Assembly (NCBI RefSeq): GCF_022869785.1
Contig: NZ_CP094997.1
Coordinates: 3,968,001-4,032,000 of the forward strand
Direction of reading: 5' to 3'
DNA length: 64,000 nucleotides
DNA from: Dyadobacter chenwenxiniae
GTDB lineage: Bacteria; Bacteroidota; Bacteroidia; Cytophagales; Spirosomataceae
The position numbers were made by a program, and so were the translations under genes. This document shows, piece by piece, positions 8,429-18,500 of the stretch. The notes below the pieces were generated by a model. That model was not told where the DNA came from, made no database searches, and saw nothing but the letters and a program-made list of their open reading frames with translations. Numbering within the stretch: position 1 is the first letter of the stretch; every line of letters starts with the position of its first letter.

Positions 8429-8800
8429 ATGAATCAGCGACATACATACAGGAAGCGTTTTTGGATGTTTCCGATTTTCGGTTTTGCTGCTGCGCTCCTC
8501 CTGGGCGCGATTGTGCGTTGGTTATGGAATGCCATTTTGCCGGAACTCTTGAATACCAATCCCATATCTTACTGGCAGGCGGTCGGATTGATCGTTTTAT
8601 GCAGGATCTTGTTTGGCAATTTTGGAGGCGGACCTGGCCGCTGGCGCAAACCTGGTTTCGGTGGAAATTTTCCCGGCGAAGGCGGGCCCGGCTTTGGCGC
8701 ATCGTGGAGAAATAAGTGGATGGACATGACGGATGAAGACCGGAAAAAATTTAAGCAGGAGATGCGAAATCGCTGCGGAAAGCGACCTGAAAGTGAATAA
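8429..8800 (+). CDS. Small membrane protein with Gly-rich linker, cotranscribed with sigma factor
   Basis: 123 residues: a basic N-terminus (MNQRHTYRKRFW), two hydrophobic segments (FPIFGFAAALLLGAIV and AVGLIVLCRILFG), a Gly/Pro/Arg-rich linker and a charged C-terminal helix (MTDEDRKKFKQEMRNRC). It follows the sigma factor at 11 bases and ends in a terminator, so it may sense or restrain the sigma factor. It shows none of the known anti-sigma signatures, so this role is inference. The C-terminal MTDEDRKKF phrase recalls short envelope-stress proteins. Confidence 0.75.
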   Translation: MNQRHTYRKRFWMFPIFGFAAALLLGAIVRWLWNAILPELLNTNPISYWQAVGLIVLCRILFGNFGGGPGRWRKPGFGGNFPGEGGPGFGASWRNKWMDMTDEDRKKFKQEMRNRCGKRPESE

Positions 8801-8807
8801 ATACTTC

Positions 8808-8834
8808 GAACCCAGCCCATAAAGCTGGGTTTTT
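8808..8834 (+). terminator. Rho-independent terminator
   Basis: AACCCAGC stem (8809-8816), 7-base loop, GCTGGGTT stem (8824-8831) followed by TTTC. It closes the sigma factor and membrane protein operon. Confidence 0.8.
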
Positions 8835-8886
8835 CATTTTCCCAAAAATCTTTAAAGTAATTTTCTCAATCAGCCGTCTGCGATAA

Positions 8887-8905
8887 TGTACACCATTTGT
8901 GTGCA
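8887..8905 (+). promoter_or_regulatory. Operator-like dyad before the small membrane gene
   Basis: TGTACAC-CATTT-GTGTGCA, arms matching at 6 of 7 positions, 25 bases before the ATG at 8931. It would fall inside the coding region if the earlier ATG at 8886 were used, which favours 8931 as the true start. The binding protein is unknown. Confidence 0.3.
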
Positions 8906-8930
8906 TTTCATTAACATAAATTCAAAAGCC

Positions 8931-9191
8931 ATGTTCACGCAAATTCTGAAAACAATCGCCGGCGGTATCCTCGGTGGCGTCGTTCTTTTCCTGATCCCGT
9001 TCCTGCTTTTCAAAGCACTTTTCTTTTTCCTCTTTATCGGCCTCATCTTCCGGCTTTTTGCAGGAAGACGCTACGGTTACCACAGATGGAGACATTATGA
9101 TCCGTATTTCCACAGGTTCGATGATCGGCGTTTTTATGAAGGAAAAGAAGGGTTAAGGGACCCATTTTATCAAAATCCAAAAAATATATAA
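8931..9191 (+). CDS. Small membrane protein with Tyr/His/Arg-rich tail
   Basis: 86 residues from MFTQILKTIAGGILGG: one or two very hydrophobic helices (VVLFLIPFLLFKALFFFLFIGLIF), then a basic and aromatic tail (RRYGYHRWRHYDPYFHRF). The family is unknown to me. It ends 3 bases before the next small gene, so both are cotranscribed. The ATG at 8886 would add 15 non-hydrophobic residues. Confidence 0.7.
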   Translation: MFTQILKTIAGGILGGVVLFLIPFLLFKALFFFLFIGLIFRLFAGRRYGYHRWRHYDPYFHRFDDRRFYEGKEGLRDPFYQNPKNI

Positions 9192-9194
9192 GCC

Positions 9195-9434
9195 ATGAAA
9201 AGAAGAACAAGAATGCTGCTGGGCATCAGCGTAGCGCTCATTACCGCAGCCAGTTTACATTTTACAGTAGGACACCGCTTCCATCACCGCCAATGGGGAC
9301 ATTACGGACATAGCGACTGCGGGAGCCATTCGCGGTGGGGCGACAAAGATCGCTTCGAAGACAAATGCATCCCGGGAGCCGACGGGCGCAGAGAGCCCCT
9401 AAATCCCCTAAAGGGGACTTTCCCTGCGGTATGA
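9195..9434 (+). CDS. Small exported His-rich protein whose end is made of a repeat
   Basis: 79 residues: MKRRTRMLLGISVALITAAS is a signal or anchor. It is followed by a His-rich stretch (HRFHHRQWGHYGHSDCGSHS) with two Cys, which could bind metal. The last 11 or so residues (EPLNPLKGTFPAV) are encoded by the first copy of the 26-base palindromic repeat, so the original C-terminus was probably replaced when the repeat inserted. It lies in a stress-like cluster with the sigma factor upstream and Hsp20 downstream. Confidence 0.6.
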   Translation: MKRRTRMLLGISVALITAASLHFTVGHRFHHRQWGHYGHSDCGSHSRWGDKDRFEDKCIPGADGRREPLNPLKGTFPAV

Positions 9435-9506
9435 CAAAAGTCCCCTTCAGGGGATTTAGGGGCAAAACCAGCAAAAAAGCAAGTCCCCTTCAGGGGATTT
9501 AGGGGC
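9395..9506. repeat. Three copies of a 26-base palindromic (REP-like) repeat
   Basis: Copies at 9438-9463 and 9481-9506 are identical (AAGTCCCCTTCAGGGG followed by ATTTAGGGGC). A third at 9395-9420 is inverted and differs at one base (TTTA for TTCA). Each contains a CCCC-TTCA-GGGG hairpin, and the inverted pair can fold into a longer stem. Read through, it encodes PLNPLKGTF, a phrase often seen at spurious Bacteroidota protein ends. The first copy overlaps the 3' end of the His-rich gene. Confidence 0.85.
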
Positions 9507-9554
9507 ACAAGCACCCAAAACATTTCTAATTTTCAAACTCAAATCAAAAACAAA

Positions 9555-9960
9555 ATGTGCAATAATAGATTTGGACAGCGTGGTTATGCCATGCGCCATG
9601 AATATTCAGGGAAACAATTTGGCGGGAGCCACAATTATCGCGTTCCGGTCAACATTGTGAAGAATGACACCAATTATGAACTAATGGTCTTCGCGCCTGA
9701 CCGGGCGAAGGAGGATTTCAAGATTAGCATTAAGGGTCATGAACTGACCATTTCTTATGTATCCAATAGCGAAAAGGAAGACAACAGGAACTGGATCCGG
9801 GCATGAATTCAGTAAGGCTTCGTTCGAGCGGTCGTTTGTGATCGATGAGACGGTGGATTCGGACAACATTGTGGCAGAGTATTACAATGGAATCCTTCAT
9901 CTGAACCTGCCGGTCATTCCTGGCTCTGACAAACCTGCTCAGGAAATCAGGATCATCTGA
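9555..9960 (+). pseudogene. Hsp20/alpha-crystallin small heat-shock protein, frameshifted
   Basis: The first frame (9555-9806) gives the N-terminus and the first half of an alpha-crystallin domain (RVPVNIVKNDTNYELMVFAP, KISIKGHELTISY) and stops at NWIRA. The second half continues in another frame up to 9960 (HEFSKASFERSFVIDETVD, YYNGILHLNLPV, EIRII). Removing one G from the GGG at 9799-9801 restores NWIRHEFSKASFERSF, the standard Hsp20 core, and a full protein of about 134 residues. It is therefore a one-base insertion in a G run, either a true recent pseudogene or a sequencing error. Confidence 0.88.
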
Positions 9961-9982
9961 AATTGGAGTAGTGATTAAACGA

Positions 9983-10017
9983 AGAAAGCCTCCGCATGTG
10001 CATGCAGAGGCTTTTCT
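9983..10017. terminator. Bidirectional terminator between hsp20 and susD
   Basis: AGAAAGCCTC and GAGGCTTTTCT arms around a 14-base loop, with A-rich and T-rich flanks. It can stop rightward reading from hsp20 and leftward reading from the SusC-SusD operon (stop at 10061). Confidence 0.75.
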
Positions 10018-10060
10018 GATTACCAACGCTTAACAAATATTGGTTACACTAACCAAAAGT

Positions 10061-11839
10061 CTATTTATAGGCCGGGTCTTGAACCAGTGTTGCAGTTCCT
10101 TCCTTGTATGAACGGTCGATCGCTTCCTGCGGAATCGGGAAATATTCGTTTTTGCCTTTTGTAAAAACGGCCCCTTTCTTATAAACTCGCTTCGTTGACT
10201 CCACGGTCACATATTTATTCAATGTTTCCGCCGCTATGCCCCACCTTTGCAGGTCGAAAAACCGGTGACCCTCCATGGCAAATTCAAGACGCGATTCAAA
10301 ACGAACAGCTTTACGCGCTGTGGCCGCATCCGCCCAGGGCTGGTCGTAAGTTTTGATCACATAATTGGCAGCGGGCTCGTTCAGAACGGTGTAGTCGTCC
10401 CGTGATTTACTTCCCTGAACGGCCTTTTTCACAAATCCCGCAGGATTTGCTGCCCGCGTGCGTATTTGATTCACCAGTTTCCTGGCATTTTCGAGGTTAC
10501 CCAGTTCCACTTCCACTTCTGCAAGCCAAAGCAATATCATCCCGTAACGCATAATTCGGTAATTATTGCTGGACAAATTACCCCAACCATTAACCCCAAA
10601 CCCGGCCTTTTCGGAGATATGCTTTTTAGGAGAATACGGGCCGGCATAAGTTGGATCACGGATGAAGTCGCTGCCATGGATTTTGAAATCTTTAAACAAA
10701 ATCCCCCTACGGCCAACCGTCTGATCGAGCCGCGGATCAAGCGGACCGGTGTAGGGCTCAAATGGATCTGTGTATTTCAGCCCCTGGTCATTTTTCACGT
10801 CACTATCATTGAATGTGTCCAGCAATGGAAGCCCAGTCGCCGTTGTTTTAAATGCATTCACAAGGTTTTGGGATGGCTGGTAAAATCCGCAACAGCCCCA
10901 GGGATCAATGTATGGATGCGCCAGCCCTACGCCCGCATCCGCCGCGTCACCGGAAGCGCTTGATACTGAATATTGTATTTCAAAAATCGACTCTTTATTA
11001 TTACGGGTCGCAATCAGGAAATTGTCTTCAAACTTTGGTGCCAGCGAAAACTTGCCTGATGCGATAATTTGCTCAAAAATTGGTTTCGCCTTCGTCAGAG
11101 CAGCTGTGTTTGGAGCGCCGGTTGTCACATTCCAGCCCTGATACATGTAGGCTTTTCCTAGAAATGCGAGCGCAGCCCACTTCGTCGGACGTCCTACTTG
11201 CGACTGTGTTTCAGGCAAGCCTTCGGAAGCAGCTTTAAAATCTGCCTCGATCATTGGCCAAACATCTTTGTCATTCGGAATTTTGGTGCTTTCCAGATCG
11301 TCCAGTTTATAGATCGTTTCATCAATGTATGGGATCGTTTTCCACATTTTTTTTGCCTCAAAATGGAAAAGACCGCGAAGGAATCTGGCTTCTGCAATGA
11401 TCAGTTTTCTTCTGGCCTCACCCACTTCCGGAACCTCCGCCAACGTATTGATCACATCATTTGTGCGCGCAACGCCTTTGTAGAGACCGCGCCATTTGTT
11501 CTTAATGTGATTATTGGTTGGCTGGAAATCATATTTTTCGATAAAAGATTGCTCGGGCTGGTCACCTGCATCCGTTCCTTTATAAGAATCGTCGGAAGCC
11601 AGTCCGCCAAAAACCCAGCTCTGGATATCGTTGTTCCAGGAATCCTGTCCATCCAGGCCTTGCCCATCAATCATCGCATAAGCGCCAATCAGCAAACCTT
11701 CCACGCCACTGGGCGTTTTCAGAGCAGTTGGGCTGTATTGCCCCTGTGGATCTTTTGATAAAAATGAATCCTTACAAGCCGTCACGATCCCGATCGCCAG
11801 GCCGATGGAAAGCAGATATTTTAATAATGTCGTCTTCAT
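10061..11839 (-). CDS. SusD/RagB family nutrient-binding outer-membrane lipoprotein
   Basis: 592 residues. The lipoprotein signal is MKTTLLKYLLSIGLAIGIVTAC, with acylated Cys22. TPR-like SusD features follow: the EARFLRGLFHFEAKKMW helix, AALAFLGKAYMYQGW, the LWLAEVEVELGNLENARKLVNQIRTRA segment and the C-terminal RFESRLEFAMEGHRFFDLQRWG and YFPIPQEAIDRS motifs. It is the surface lid of the TonB-dependent transporter encoded 38 bases upstream, and binds a carbohydrate or other oligomer of unknown identity. It is the last gene of a two-gene operon. Confidence 0.97.
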   Translation of the reverse strand: MKTTLLKYLLSIGLAIGIVTACKDSFLSKDPQGQYSPTALKTPSGVEGLLIGAYAMIDGQGLDGQDSWNNDIQSWVFGGLASDDSYKGTDAGDQPEQSFIEKYDFQPTNNHIKNKWRGLYKGVARTNDVINTLAEVPEVGEARRKLIIAEARFLRGLFHFEAKKMWKTIPYIDETIYKLDDLESTKIPNDKDVWPMIEADFKAASEGLPETQSQVGRPTKWAALAFLGKAYMYQGWNVTTGAPNTAALTKAKPIFEQIIASGKFSLAPKFEDNFLIATRNNKESIFEIQYSVSSASGDAADAGVGLAHPYIDPWGCCGFYQPSQNLVNAFKTTATGLPLLDTFNDSDVKNDQGLKYTDPFEPYTGPLDPRLDQTVGRRGILFKDFKIHGSDFIRDPTYAGPYSPKKHISEKAGFGVNGWGNLSSNNYRIMRYGMILLWLAEVEVELGNLENARKLVNQIRTRAANPAGFVKKAVQGSKSRDDYTVLNEPAANYVIKTYDQPWADAATARKAVRFESRLEFAMEGHRFFDLQRWGIAAETLNKYVTVESTKRVYKKGAVFTKGKNEYFPIPQEAIDRSYKEGTATLVQDPAYK

Positions 11840-11877
11840 ATATGTTCAGTATTTTAAATCTGTTTGAAAAGCCGGTT

Positions 11878-14800
11878 TTAGAACGAGAAATTCAGACCGA
11901 CCAGGAACGTCCGGGAAACGGGCATAAAACCACCGTCAAAGCCAAGTGTATTATCTTGTCCCGGCTGGCTGTTGCTCTGAACTTCCGGATTCAAACCCGT
12001 ATACTTTGTCACGGTCAGCATATTCTGGCCCTGAACGTAGATCTGCGCATTGCTGAACCCAATTTTTGACGATGCCACTTTTGGCAATGTGTAGGTTAGC
12101 TGAACATTTTTGAGGCGGAAATAAGTGCCTTTTTCAACAAGATAGCTTGAAGGGCGACTGCTGATCTGGTCATCCGCATCCATAATGGGCACAGTGCCTT
12201 CCTTGTGGTCCGGCTGCCAGGCGTCATAAAGCGCGCGCTTGGCACGATTGCCTTGGAAAGTGTTGAAATCGGTGAAATAACGCAGATAGTTGAATATTTC
12301 ATTTCCAACAACACCGTTACCAAAGACAGTGAGATCAAAAGCTTTATAACCCAAATTCAGGTTAATCCCGTAAACAAAATCAGGGTGGGGATTTCCTATA
12401 ACGGTTCTGTCATCGTCTGTGATCTTACCATCACCATTGATATCCGCCATTTTGAATTTTCCTGCCTTGTTATATTTTTCGTAAGGAGCCCATGCCTTTG
12501 CTTCCTCGTCCGATTGAAAGATCCCTAACACTTTATAACCATAATAGGAAGAAAGCGGCAGCCCGGCCTGTGTCAATGTTACGGCAGGAACGCGCGACCC
12601 GGCACCAAAATATTTGGTGTTGGCGCTTTCGTCCAGCTTATCCACCGTGTTTCTGTACATAGAATAGTTCGCTGACAAACCGTAACGGAAATCACCCTTC
12701 ATCAATGTGTTCCGATAGCTGATTCCGAGGTCAATTCCTTTATTCGTCATCGCTCCCACATTGAATGAAGGTGCATTGGCGTCACCGGCTGTGAATGTGA
12801 TTGGAGTAGAGAACAGCATATCCGCCGTTTTTCTATTCCAAAAGTCGATTTCGAATGTTAATGCATCGTTCAGGAATGTTGCGTCCAGACCTAGGTTATT
12901 AGATGTTGTGGTTTCCCATTTCGCATTAGGATTACCAAATGAAGATGCATCATATCCGATCGTTGGCTGGCTTGGTGAACCGTCAATGGGATAACCGGCA
13001 TGGAATATATCAGCACGGTAAGTGGTAAACGCATTGTAATCCCCGATTTTCTGGTTGCCTGTCCTACCCCATCCGTAACGGATTTTAAGATCATTGATAA
13101 AGCCGAATTCTTTCATAAACATTTCCTCCGACAAGCGCCATCCTACGCTGAAGGCAGGAAACAATGCACTTCTGGAAGCCGCCTGGAAACGGGATGAAGC
13201 ATCATTTCTCAGGATAAATTGCAGCAAATATTTATCCGCATAGGCATAGTTAATTTTCCCGAACTGCGAATAAAGGCTGTAATCCCTGTTTACACCGCCA
13301 TAGTTTGTTGCCTTTGTCGCATCCCCAAGATTCAGATAATTAATAATTGAAGGAATTTCAAATGCATATCCCGAACGGGCTGCACCAAATTCCTCAGCAA
13401 ATTCGCGGATTGCTTCTATCCCAATATAGGCGTCCACTTTATGATTAGTGCCAAAATTGCGGGAATAGCTCAATGTGTTGGTCCAAACCCACTGATAGGA
13501 ATAATAATCGGTTGAAGTGGATCCGTTGTTGAAGCTCCCTTCCACATATTCCGGGTTAGCACGACCGATGTAACGACCTCTCTGGCTCACGCCGTCAATA
13601 CCAAGGCTGGTTTTAATTGTCAGGTTTGGAATAATATCGAATTCACCGTACACGTTGCCAAATGCGCGCAAACGATAAGTTGTATTGTCTTTTTCACGGA
13701 AAAGTGTCGCGTAAGGATTGGAGTTGTTACCTAAATTGGCTCCTCTTGATCCGGCAAAGTTACCTGCAATGTCATAAACCGGAAGCAACGGATGGTGCTT
13801 GTAACTTCCCGAAACCGCATTTTGTTCCTGGTTGTTGCCAAATCCTCCTTTCCTGTTGTCAAAAGAAACGGCCAGGTTCTCTCCTACGCGAAGCCGTTTG
13901 CCCAAAGCAGAAAATTCCGTATTGGCACGAATCGTGTAACGGTCATATCCAATGAATTTCACAACGCCATCCTGACTAAAATAGCCAATCGACAGCGCAT
14001 AGCGGCTGTTTTCTGTCCCGCCGGATGCAGATAGCTGATAGTTTTGTATGGGTGCACTTTGGGTCAGCTCGTTCCACCAATTGGTGTCCGCAGCCTTTGT
14101 AATGGCATAAATATTGCCCGGCACAAGCGAGTATTTGGCAGGATCGACTTCGGCGGTGCCCTCTTTTCCTCTGCTTGGAAATACATAATCCGGAATGGTT
14201 ACCTCGCCATTTGGCCCGAATGTGTATTGGCCGTGTGAGGGTGTTTTTCCGGCATATTTATCTGCGAGATATAAATACTTGCCCAATTCCTCCGCATTCA
14301 GCGCTTCTGCGTCCTTGTATGTTTTCTGGGTTCCATAATAAGCATTAAAGGAAATCACAGGTTTGCCGATCTTACCGCGTTTGGTTGTGATGATTACAAC
14401 GCCATTTGCTGCACGGGAACCGTAGATAGACGCAGATGAAGCATCTTTTAAGATTTGAATGGTCTCAATGTCGTTGGGATTCAGGTTACCCTGGTTCTCA
14501 GTCGGAACACCGTCAATAATAAACAGCGGATCATTGTTACCAATCGTACCGAAGCCCCGTATACGCACAGTCGCATTTCCGCCGGGCGTAGCGTCATTGA
14601 CAATGTTAAGGCCGGATGCACGCCCCTGTAATTGCTGGGCAAAAGTGGTGGCCGGAACGGATTGCAGGTCTTTGGCATTCACCGTGGTCACCGAACCCGT
14701 GATGTCGCGCTTGGATTGAGAGCCGTAACCGGTTACAATTACTTCTTCCAATGCACTCACATCACTTGTCAGCGTTACATCGACAACAGACCTGTTTCCG

Positions 14801-15078
14801 ATAGCAACTTCCTTTGCGGTGTAACCAATGAAAGAAATAACGATTGACTGTGCGCTGGATGGCACTTTGATGGAATACTTTCCATCTGCGTCTGTGGTGA
14901 CACCGACACTTGTGGAACCCTTCAAAGTAACGGAGGCACCGGGCAGGCCTGAACCGGACTGCTCATCCATGACTTTCCCAGTAATTGTTAAATCTTGGGA
15001 AAATACATTTTGACAAATGAGAAACAGAAGTGCACTTAAGATCAGCCTGCTTCCCAGGAGAAGGTAATTTTGTTTCAT
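11878..15078 (-). CDS. SusC/RagA family TonB-dependent outer-membrane transporter
   Basis: 1066 residues. Signal peptide ending near NVFSQ, then a carboxypeptidase-like (CNA-type) domain (ITGKVMDEQSGSGLPGASV to SFIGYTAKEV). The TonB box/plug region has VIVTGYGSQ, and the SusC signature DPLFIIDGVP to ASIYGSRAANGVVIITTKRG follows. A 22-strand barrel ends in Phe (LVGLNFSF). It imports the ligand held by the following SusD in a TonB-driven way. There is no adjacent anti-sigma or hybrid sensor. The upstream promoter is shared in form with the second SusC of this window. Confidence 0.98.
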   Translation of the reverse strand: MKQNYLLLGSRLILSALLFLICQNVFSQDLTITGKVMDEQSGSGLPGASVTLKGSTSVGVTTDADGKYSIKVPSSAQSIVISFIGYTAKEVAIGNRSVVDVTLTSDVSALEEVIVTGYGSQSKRDITGSVTTVNAKDLQSVPATTFAQQLQGRASGLNIVNDATPGGNATVRIRGFGTIGNNDPLFIIDGVPTENQGNLNPNDIETIQILKDASSASIYGSRAANGVVIITTKRGKIGKPVISFNAYYGTQKTYKDAEALNAEELGKYLYLADKYAGKTPSHGQYTFGPNGEVTIPDYVFPSRGKEGTAEVDPAKYSLVPGNIYAITKAADTNWWNELTQSAPIQNYQLSASGGTENSRYALSIGYFSQDGVVKFIGYDRYTIRANTEFSALGKRLRVGENLAVSFDNRKGGFGNNQEQNAVSGSYKHHPLLPVYDIAGNFAGSRGANLGNNSNPYATLFREKDNTTYRLRAFGNVYGEFDIIPNLTIKTSLGIDGVSQRGRYIGRANPEYVEGSFNNGSTSTDYYSYQWVWTNTLSYSRNFGTNHKVDAYIGIEAIREFAEEFGAARSGYAFEIPSIINYLNLGDATKATNYGGVNRDYSLYSQFGKINYAYADKYLLQFILRNDASSRFQAASRSALFPAFSVGWRLSEEMFMKEFGFINDLKIRYGWGRTGNQKIGDYNAFTTYRADIFHAGYPIDGSPSQPTIGYDASSFGNPNAKWETTTSNNLGLDATFLNDALTFEIDFWNRKTADMLFSTPITFTAGDANAPSFNVGAMTNKGIDLGISYRNTLMKGDFRYGLSANYSMYRNTVDKLDESANTKYFGAGSRVPAVTLTQAGLPLSSYYGYKVLGIFQSDEEAKAWAPYEKYNKAGKFKMADINGDGKITDDDRTVIGNPHPDFVYGINLNLGYKAFDLTVFGNGVVGNEIFNYLRYFTDFNTFQGNRAKRALYDAWQPDHKEGTVPIMDADDQISSRPSSYLVEKGTYFRLKNVQLTYTLPKVASSKIGFSNAQIYVQGQNMLTVTKYTGLNPEVQSNSQPGQDNTLGFDGGFMPVSRTFLVGLNFSF

Positions 15079-15086
15079 CGTATCTA

Positions 15087-15119
15087 GTTAGGTTAATATT
15101 AGTATTACGATCAAAACTA
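15087..15119 (-). promoter_or_regulatory. susC promoter -7 box and conserved leader
   Basis: TAGTTTTG (complement of 15112-15119) is an exact TAnnTTTG. The leader holds TATTAACCTAAC (complement of 15087-15098), 9 bases before the ATG. Box, leader motif and both distances equal those before the second susC. No good -33 TTTG is seen at the usual spacing. Confidence 0.55.
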
Positions 15120-15500
15120 TAATTTTTAATCATTAAATAATTCAACTTTTTAACAATAGATATAATTAAATATTTATTTGCATTATTTTAATAATATAAT
15201 ATTAACAAGATTGAACTTTTCCTATATACGCAACCGTTTCCCAAAAAAAATTTAATCTGGTTTTAATGCGCAAACCTGGAAGTGTCAAGTTTACAAATAT
15301 CAGTATATGAGCTATTTATAATATAAACAGAGTTACAAAATACAAATTCTGTTGGTTATTTCGTGAGGCTAACGAGCGAAATCAGGCGCAAAAAGCCGTC
15401 AGAATTATGTATAAAAATAGTTACATAATAAATTAGATAGATTACAATTGTAAATATGACATTTTTTACTAATATAGGAAATATTATAATTAACATACGC
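15120..15500. other. AT-rich spacer upstream of susC with a LacI-like half-matching site
   Basis: About 380 bases, very AT-rich, without a credible gene or RNA. GCAACCGTTTCC at 15230-15241 matches 10 of 12 positions of the general LacI-family operator GCAAACGTTTGC and is the only GC-containing island. It lies about 110 bases upstream of the -7 box. The regulator is not in the window. Confidence 0.35.
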
Positions 15501-15535
15501 AAAAAGCCCTGATGAGTTAACCTCATCAGGGCTTT
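15501..15535 (-). terminator. Terminator of the FG-GAP lipoprotein gene
   Basis: Perfect 14-base-pair stem AAAGCCCTGATGAG / CTCATCAGGGCTTT (15503-15516 and 15522-15535) with a 5-base loop. Leftward reading ends in TTTTT. It lies 28 bases past the stop of the leftward gene. Confidence 0.88.
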
Positions 15536-15563
15536 GTTTTGAGTGGCAGGCATTAGCCCTGTT

Positions 15564-18500
15564 TCACCTTAACCTTCTCTTTGTTCCTTTTGAATCAATG
15601 GCGGTTGCACTTTGGGCGTAGGCAGGCAAGAACAACACGTGCGAAGACTGCGATAAAAACGAAGAACCATAACCCAGTTCCTCGCGTCTGGTTCTGCCTC
15701 CTTTGAGTTCTAACAACACGGTCGTTTCTGTGGGCAACAACGAAACCTTTTTCGTTTCCATTCGAACCTTGTGAAACCGAACCGAATCTCTGTTCTGCGA
15801 TGTAGCGGTAATCCAGTTGCTGCCAGCCGAAGCAAGCTTAATGAGCCCTTTTGCATTGCCCATCGATGCGTATCCGCTCTGCGAAAGGCTCAAAGACTTG
15901 AACCCTCCCTTTCCGTTTCCTTTCAGAATCAATCCGTAAAATGCATCATATCGGCCCACGGAGACCTCTGATCCGTAATCATTACCGGTGAGCATTACAT
16001 CCAGGTTTCCATCCTGGTCAAAATCATCGGCGATCATGCCAAAAACCGGCGCAACTTGTGCCTGGACTGGCAACTCATGCGTAGCAAACTTTCCGCCACC
16101 GAGGTTCTCAATATAGCTGGTCTTCATCCAGGTAGCGCTTACATGCAGTGCATCTTTCAGCTCCTCGGGCTTCAAAATTTCGGTCAGACCAATTTGTGCG
16201 AATTTCTTGTATTCCTGAAAACGCTGGCGAACCTGGATAATTTGTTTGCCCATGTCGTCCCGTGTGTTGTAAGGAAACTCCTTATATGTGTTGTCGTCTG
16301 CGCGGTAATAAACGGTCGGGATGGCGTCAAAATAGCCGTCGTTATTGAAATCCTTGGCATACATGCTTACGGGCTGTTTTTCAGAAGCACGTGCAAGGGA
16401 ATTGATACCCAGATTGCCGGCTATGTAATCCATGTCACCGTCATTGTCAAAATCACCGGCGGTAATGCTTCCCCACCAGCCTTTTTTATCCTCTAATCCG
16501 GACACTGCTTTTTTAAATTTACCTTGCTCATTTTTGAAAAAGGTAAGCGGCATCCATTCTCCTGCCACGAGCAAATCCATCCAGCCATCATTGTCATAAT
16601 CTGTCCATACTGCATCACACACCAAGCCAATGTTTTCAAGTTCGGGCAAGACCGCCTTCGTTACGTCGGAAAATTTCAATGTGCTGCTTTGCGTGTCATT
16701 TCTGAGAATGTGACTGGAGACCGGTTTGGGATAGGCTGCCGATTCCACCCTGCCGCCTATAAAAAGATCCAGATCGCCGTCCTTATCATAATCGACGGCT
16801 TTTATACAGGAACCATTCACCAGGAACTGGGGTAATGCAGCGGAATCAATACTGAATTTCCCTTTTCCGTCATTGGTATACAGCATTGTTTTTAATCCGG
16901 GTGCGCCTGCGCGTATTTCATAGCTTCCGCTTACAATGCACAAATCAAGGTCCTTATCATTATCAGCATCAAATAGCAGCACGCCCATATCTTCTGTTTC
17001 CTTCGTGATGCCCTCCAGGCCAGGCAGCAAATCAGTCACCTTGAATTTCCCGTCGGACTGCTGTAAAATAAAGCGCCCTTTATAATGCATCGCACCACCG
17101 ATAAAAATATCATCCAAACCATCCCCATTTACATCGCCAGCGGCCATAGCAGGCCCGAATTGTGACAATTTGTGCGGAAGTAATTTTTGAATATTAAAAT
17201 CGATGACGTCTGTTTCCTGGTGTTTATAAGGCAGATTTATGATAGACGTAATGTCAGTAAACAGCGGAGTCGACAGGTCTTCGTTTTGATGTGATTCAAT
17301 AGCATCTTTCGCGTCAGCCTCTTGGAACGTCAACACCTGATTTGCTTTCACATTTTTTAAAATCTGTGTTTTACCGCCAGGCCAGGTCACCTTAACCTGA
17401 TCTATTTTCCTTGTTTTCCCTAGCCCAAAATGAATGAAAGGTTCAATGGTGGACAAATAACCGCGGTAAGGTGAATTTTCCGAAACCTGCCTCACCGAAT
17501 CGGCACAAGTGATTTCCACAATCGCCCCAATCCCGGCTTTATTATAGCGGCTCCCTTTGAATGCAATACGTAAATAATTGCTTTCTTCTGGTCTGATCTG
17601 AATGCTGTTGTTGCGGTAAACAAACGCAGAATCATTGATGTTGTTCACGACAAAATCCAGATCCCCATCACGATCCAGATCGGCATAAGCAGCACCATTT
17701 GAGAAGCTTGCCGATTCCAGACCCCATTGTTCCGACACATCCTCAAAGCGGAGATCTCCTTTATTTTTAAATGCAAAATTGGCAATCTTCACAGTTGGAA
17801 TGTAGTCCAGCATCATCATGGGTTCCATCACACTCGAAACCTCGTTACGATATGCAATGAAATCGAGATCTGTAATGTCTTTGGGGAAACCATTGGTAAT
17901 GATCATATCCCGCAAGCCATCATTGTCGAAATCCGTAACCATGGGTGTCCAGCTCCAATCGGTTTCAGCGATGCCGCTCAGCAAGCCTATTTCACTGAAA
18001 ACCGGATTCTTGCTTTTGCCGTCGACAGAACCGCGATTCAGCTGCAGGGTATTCCTTGCAACCTGATATTGATAGCCAAAAAGTTCATTATTCTGGTAAG
18101 TGACGTAACTGTTCGCCGGCGTCATCATTTTCTTTCTTCGGTTGGTGGCGGGCATCATATCCACCGCAATTACGTCTACCAAGCCATCATTATTAATATC
18201 GGCCACGTCATTGCCCATAGCCGAATGAGAGGTGTGTTTGAAGGATGAGGGCGCTTTGTCTGTGAATGTGCCGTTCCCGTTGTTGATATAAAGCAGATCA
18301 TTGGTCAGGTAGTCGTTGGTAACGTAAATGTCTTTGTAACCATCCTGATTGATATCTGTAACATTCACGCCCAAACCATAACCTTCTATCAGGATTCCTG
18401 CTTCTTTTGAAACATTGGTAAAAACGGGGTGCTTTAACTTCTCGTCCCAGTCATTGCGATAAAGGCGGTCTGTGCGCCTGGAAGATCCGTCGACGATCTT

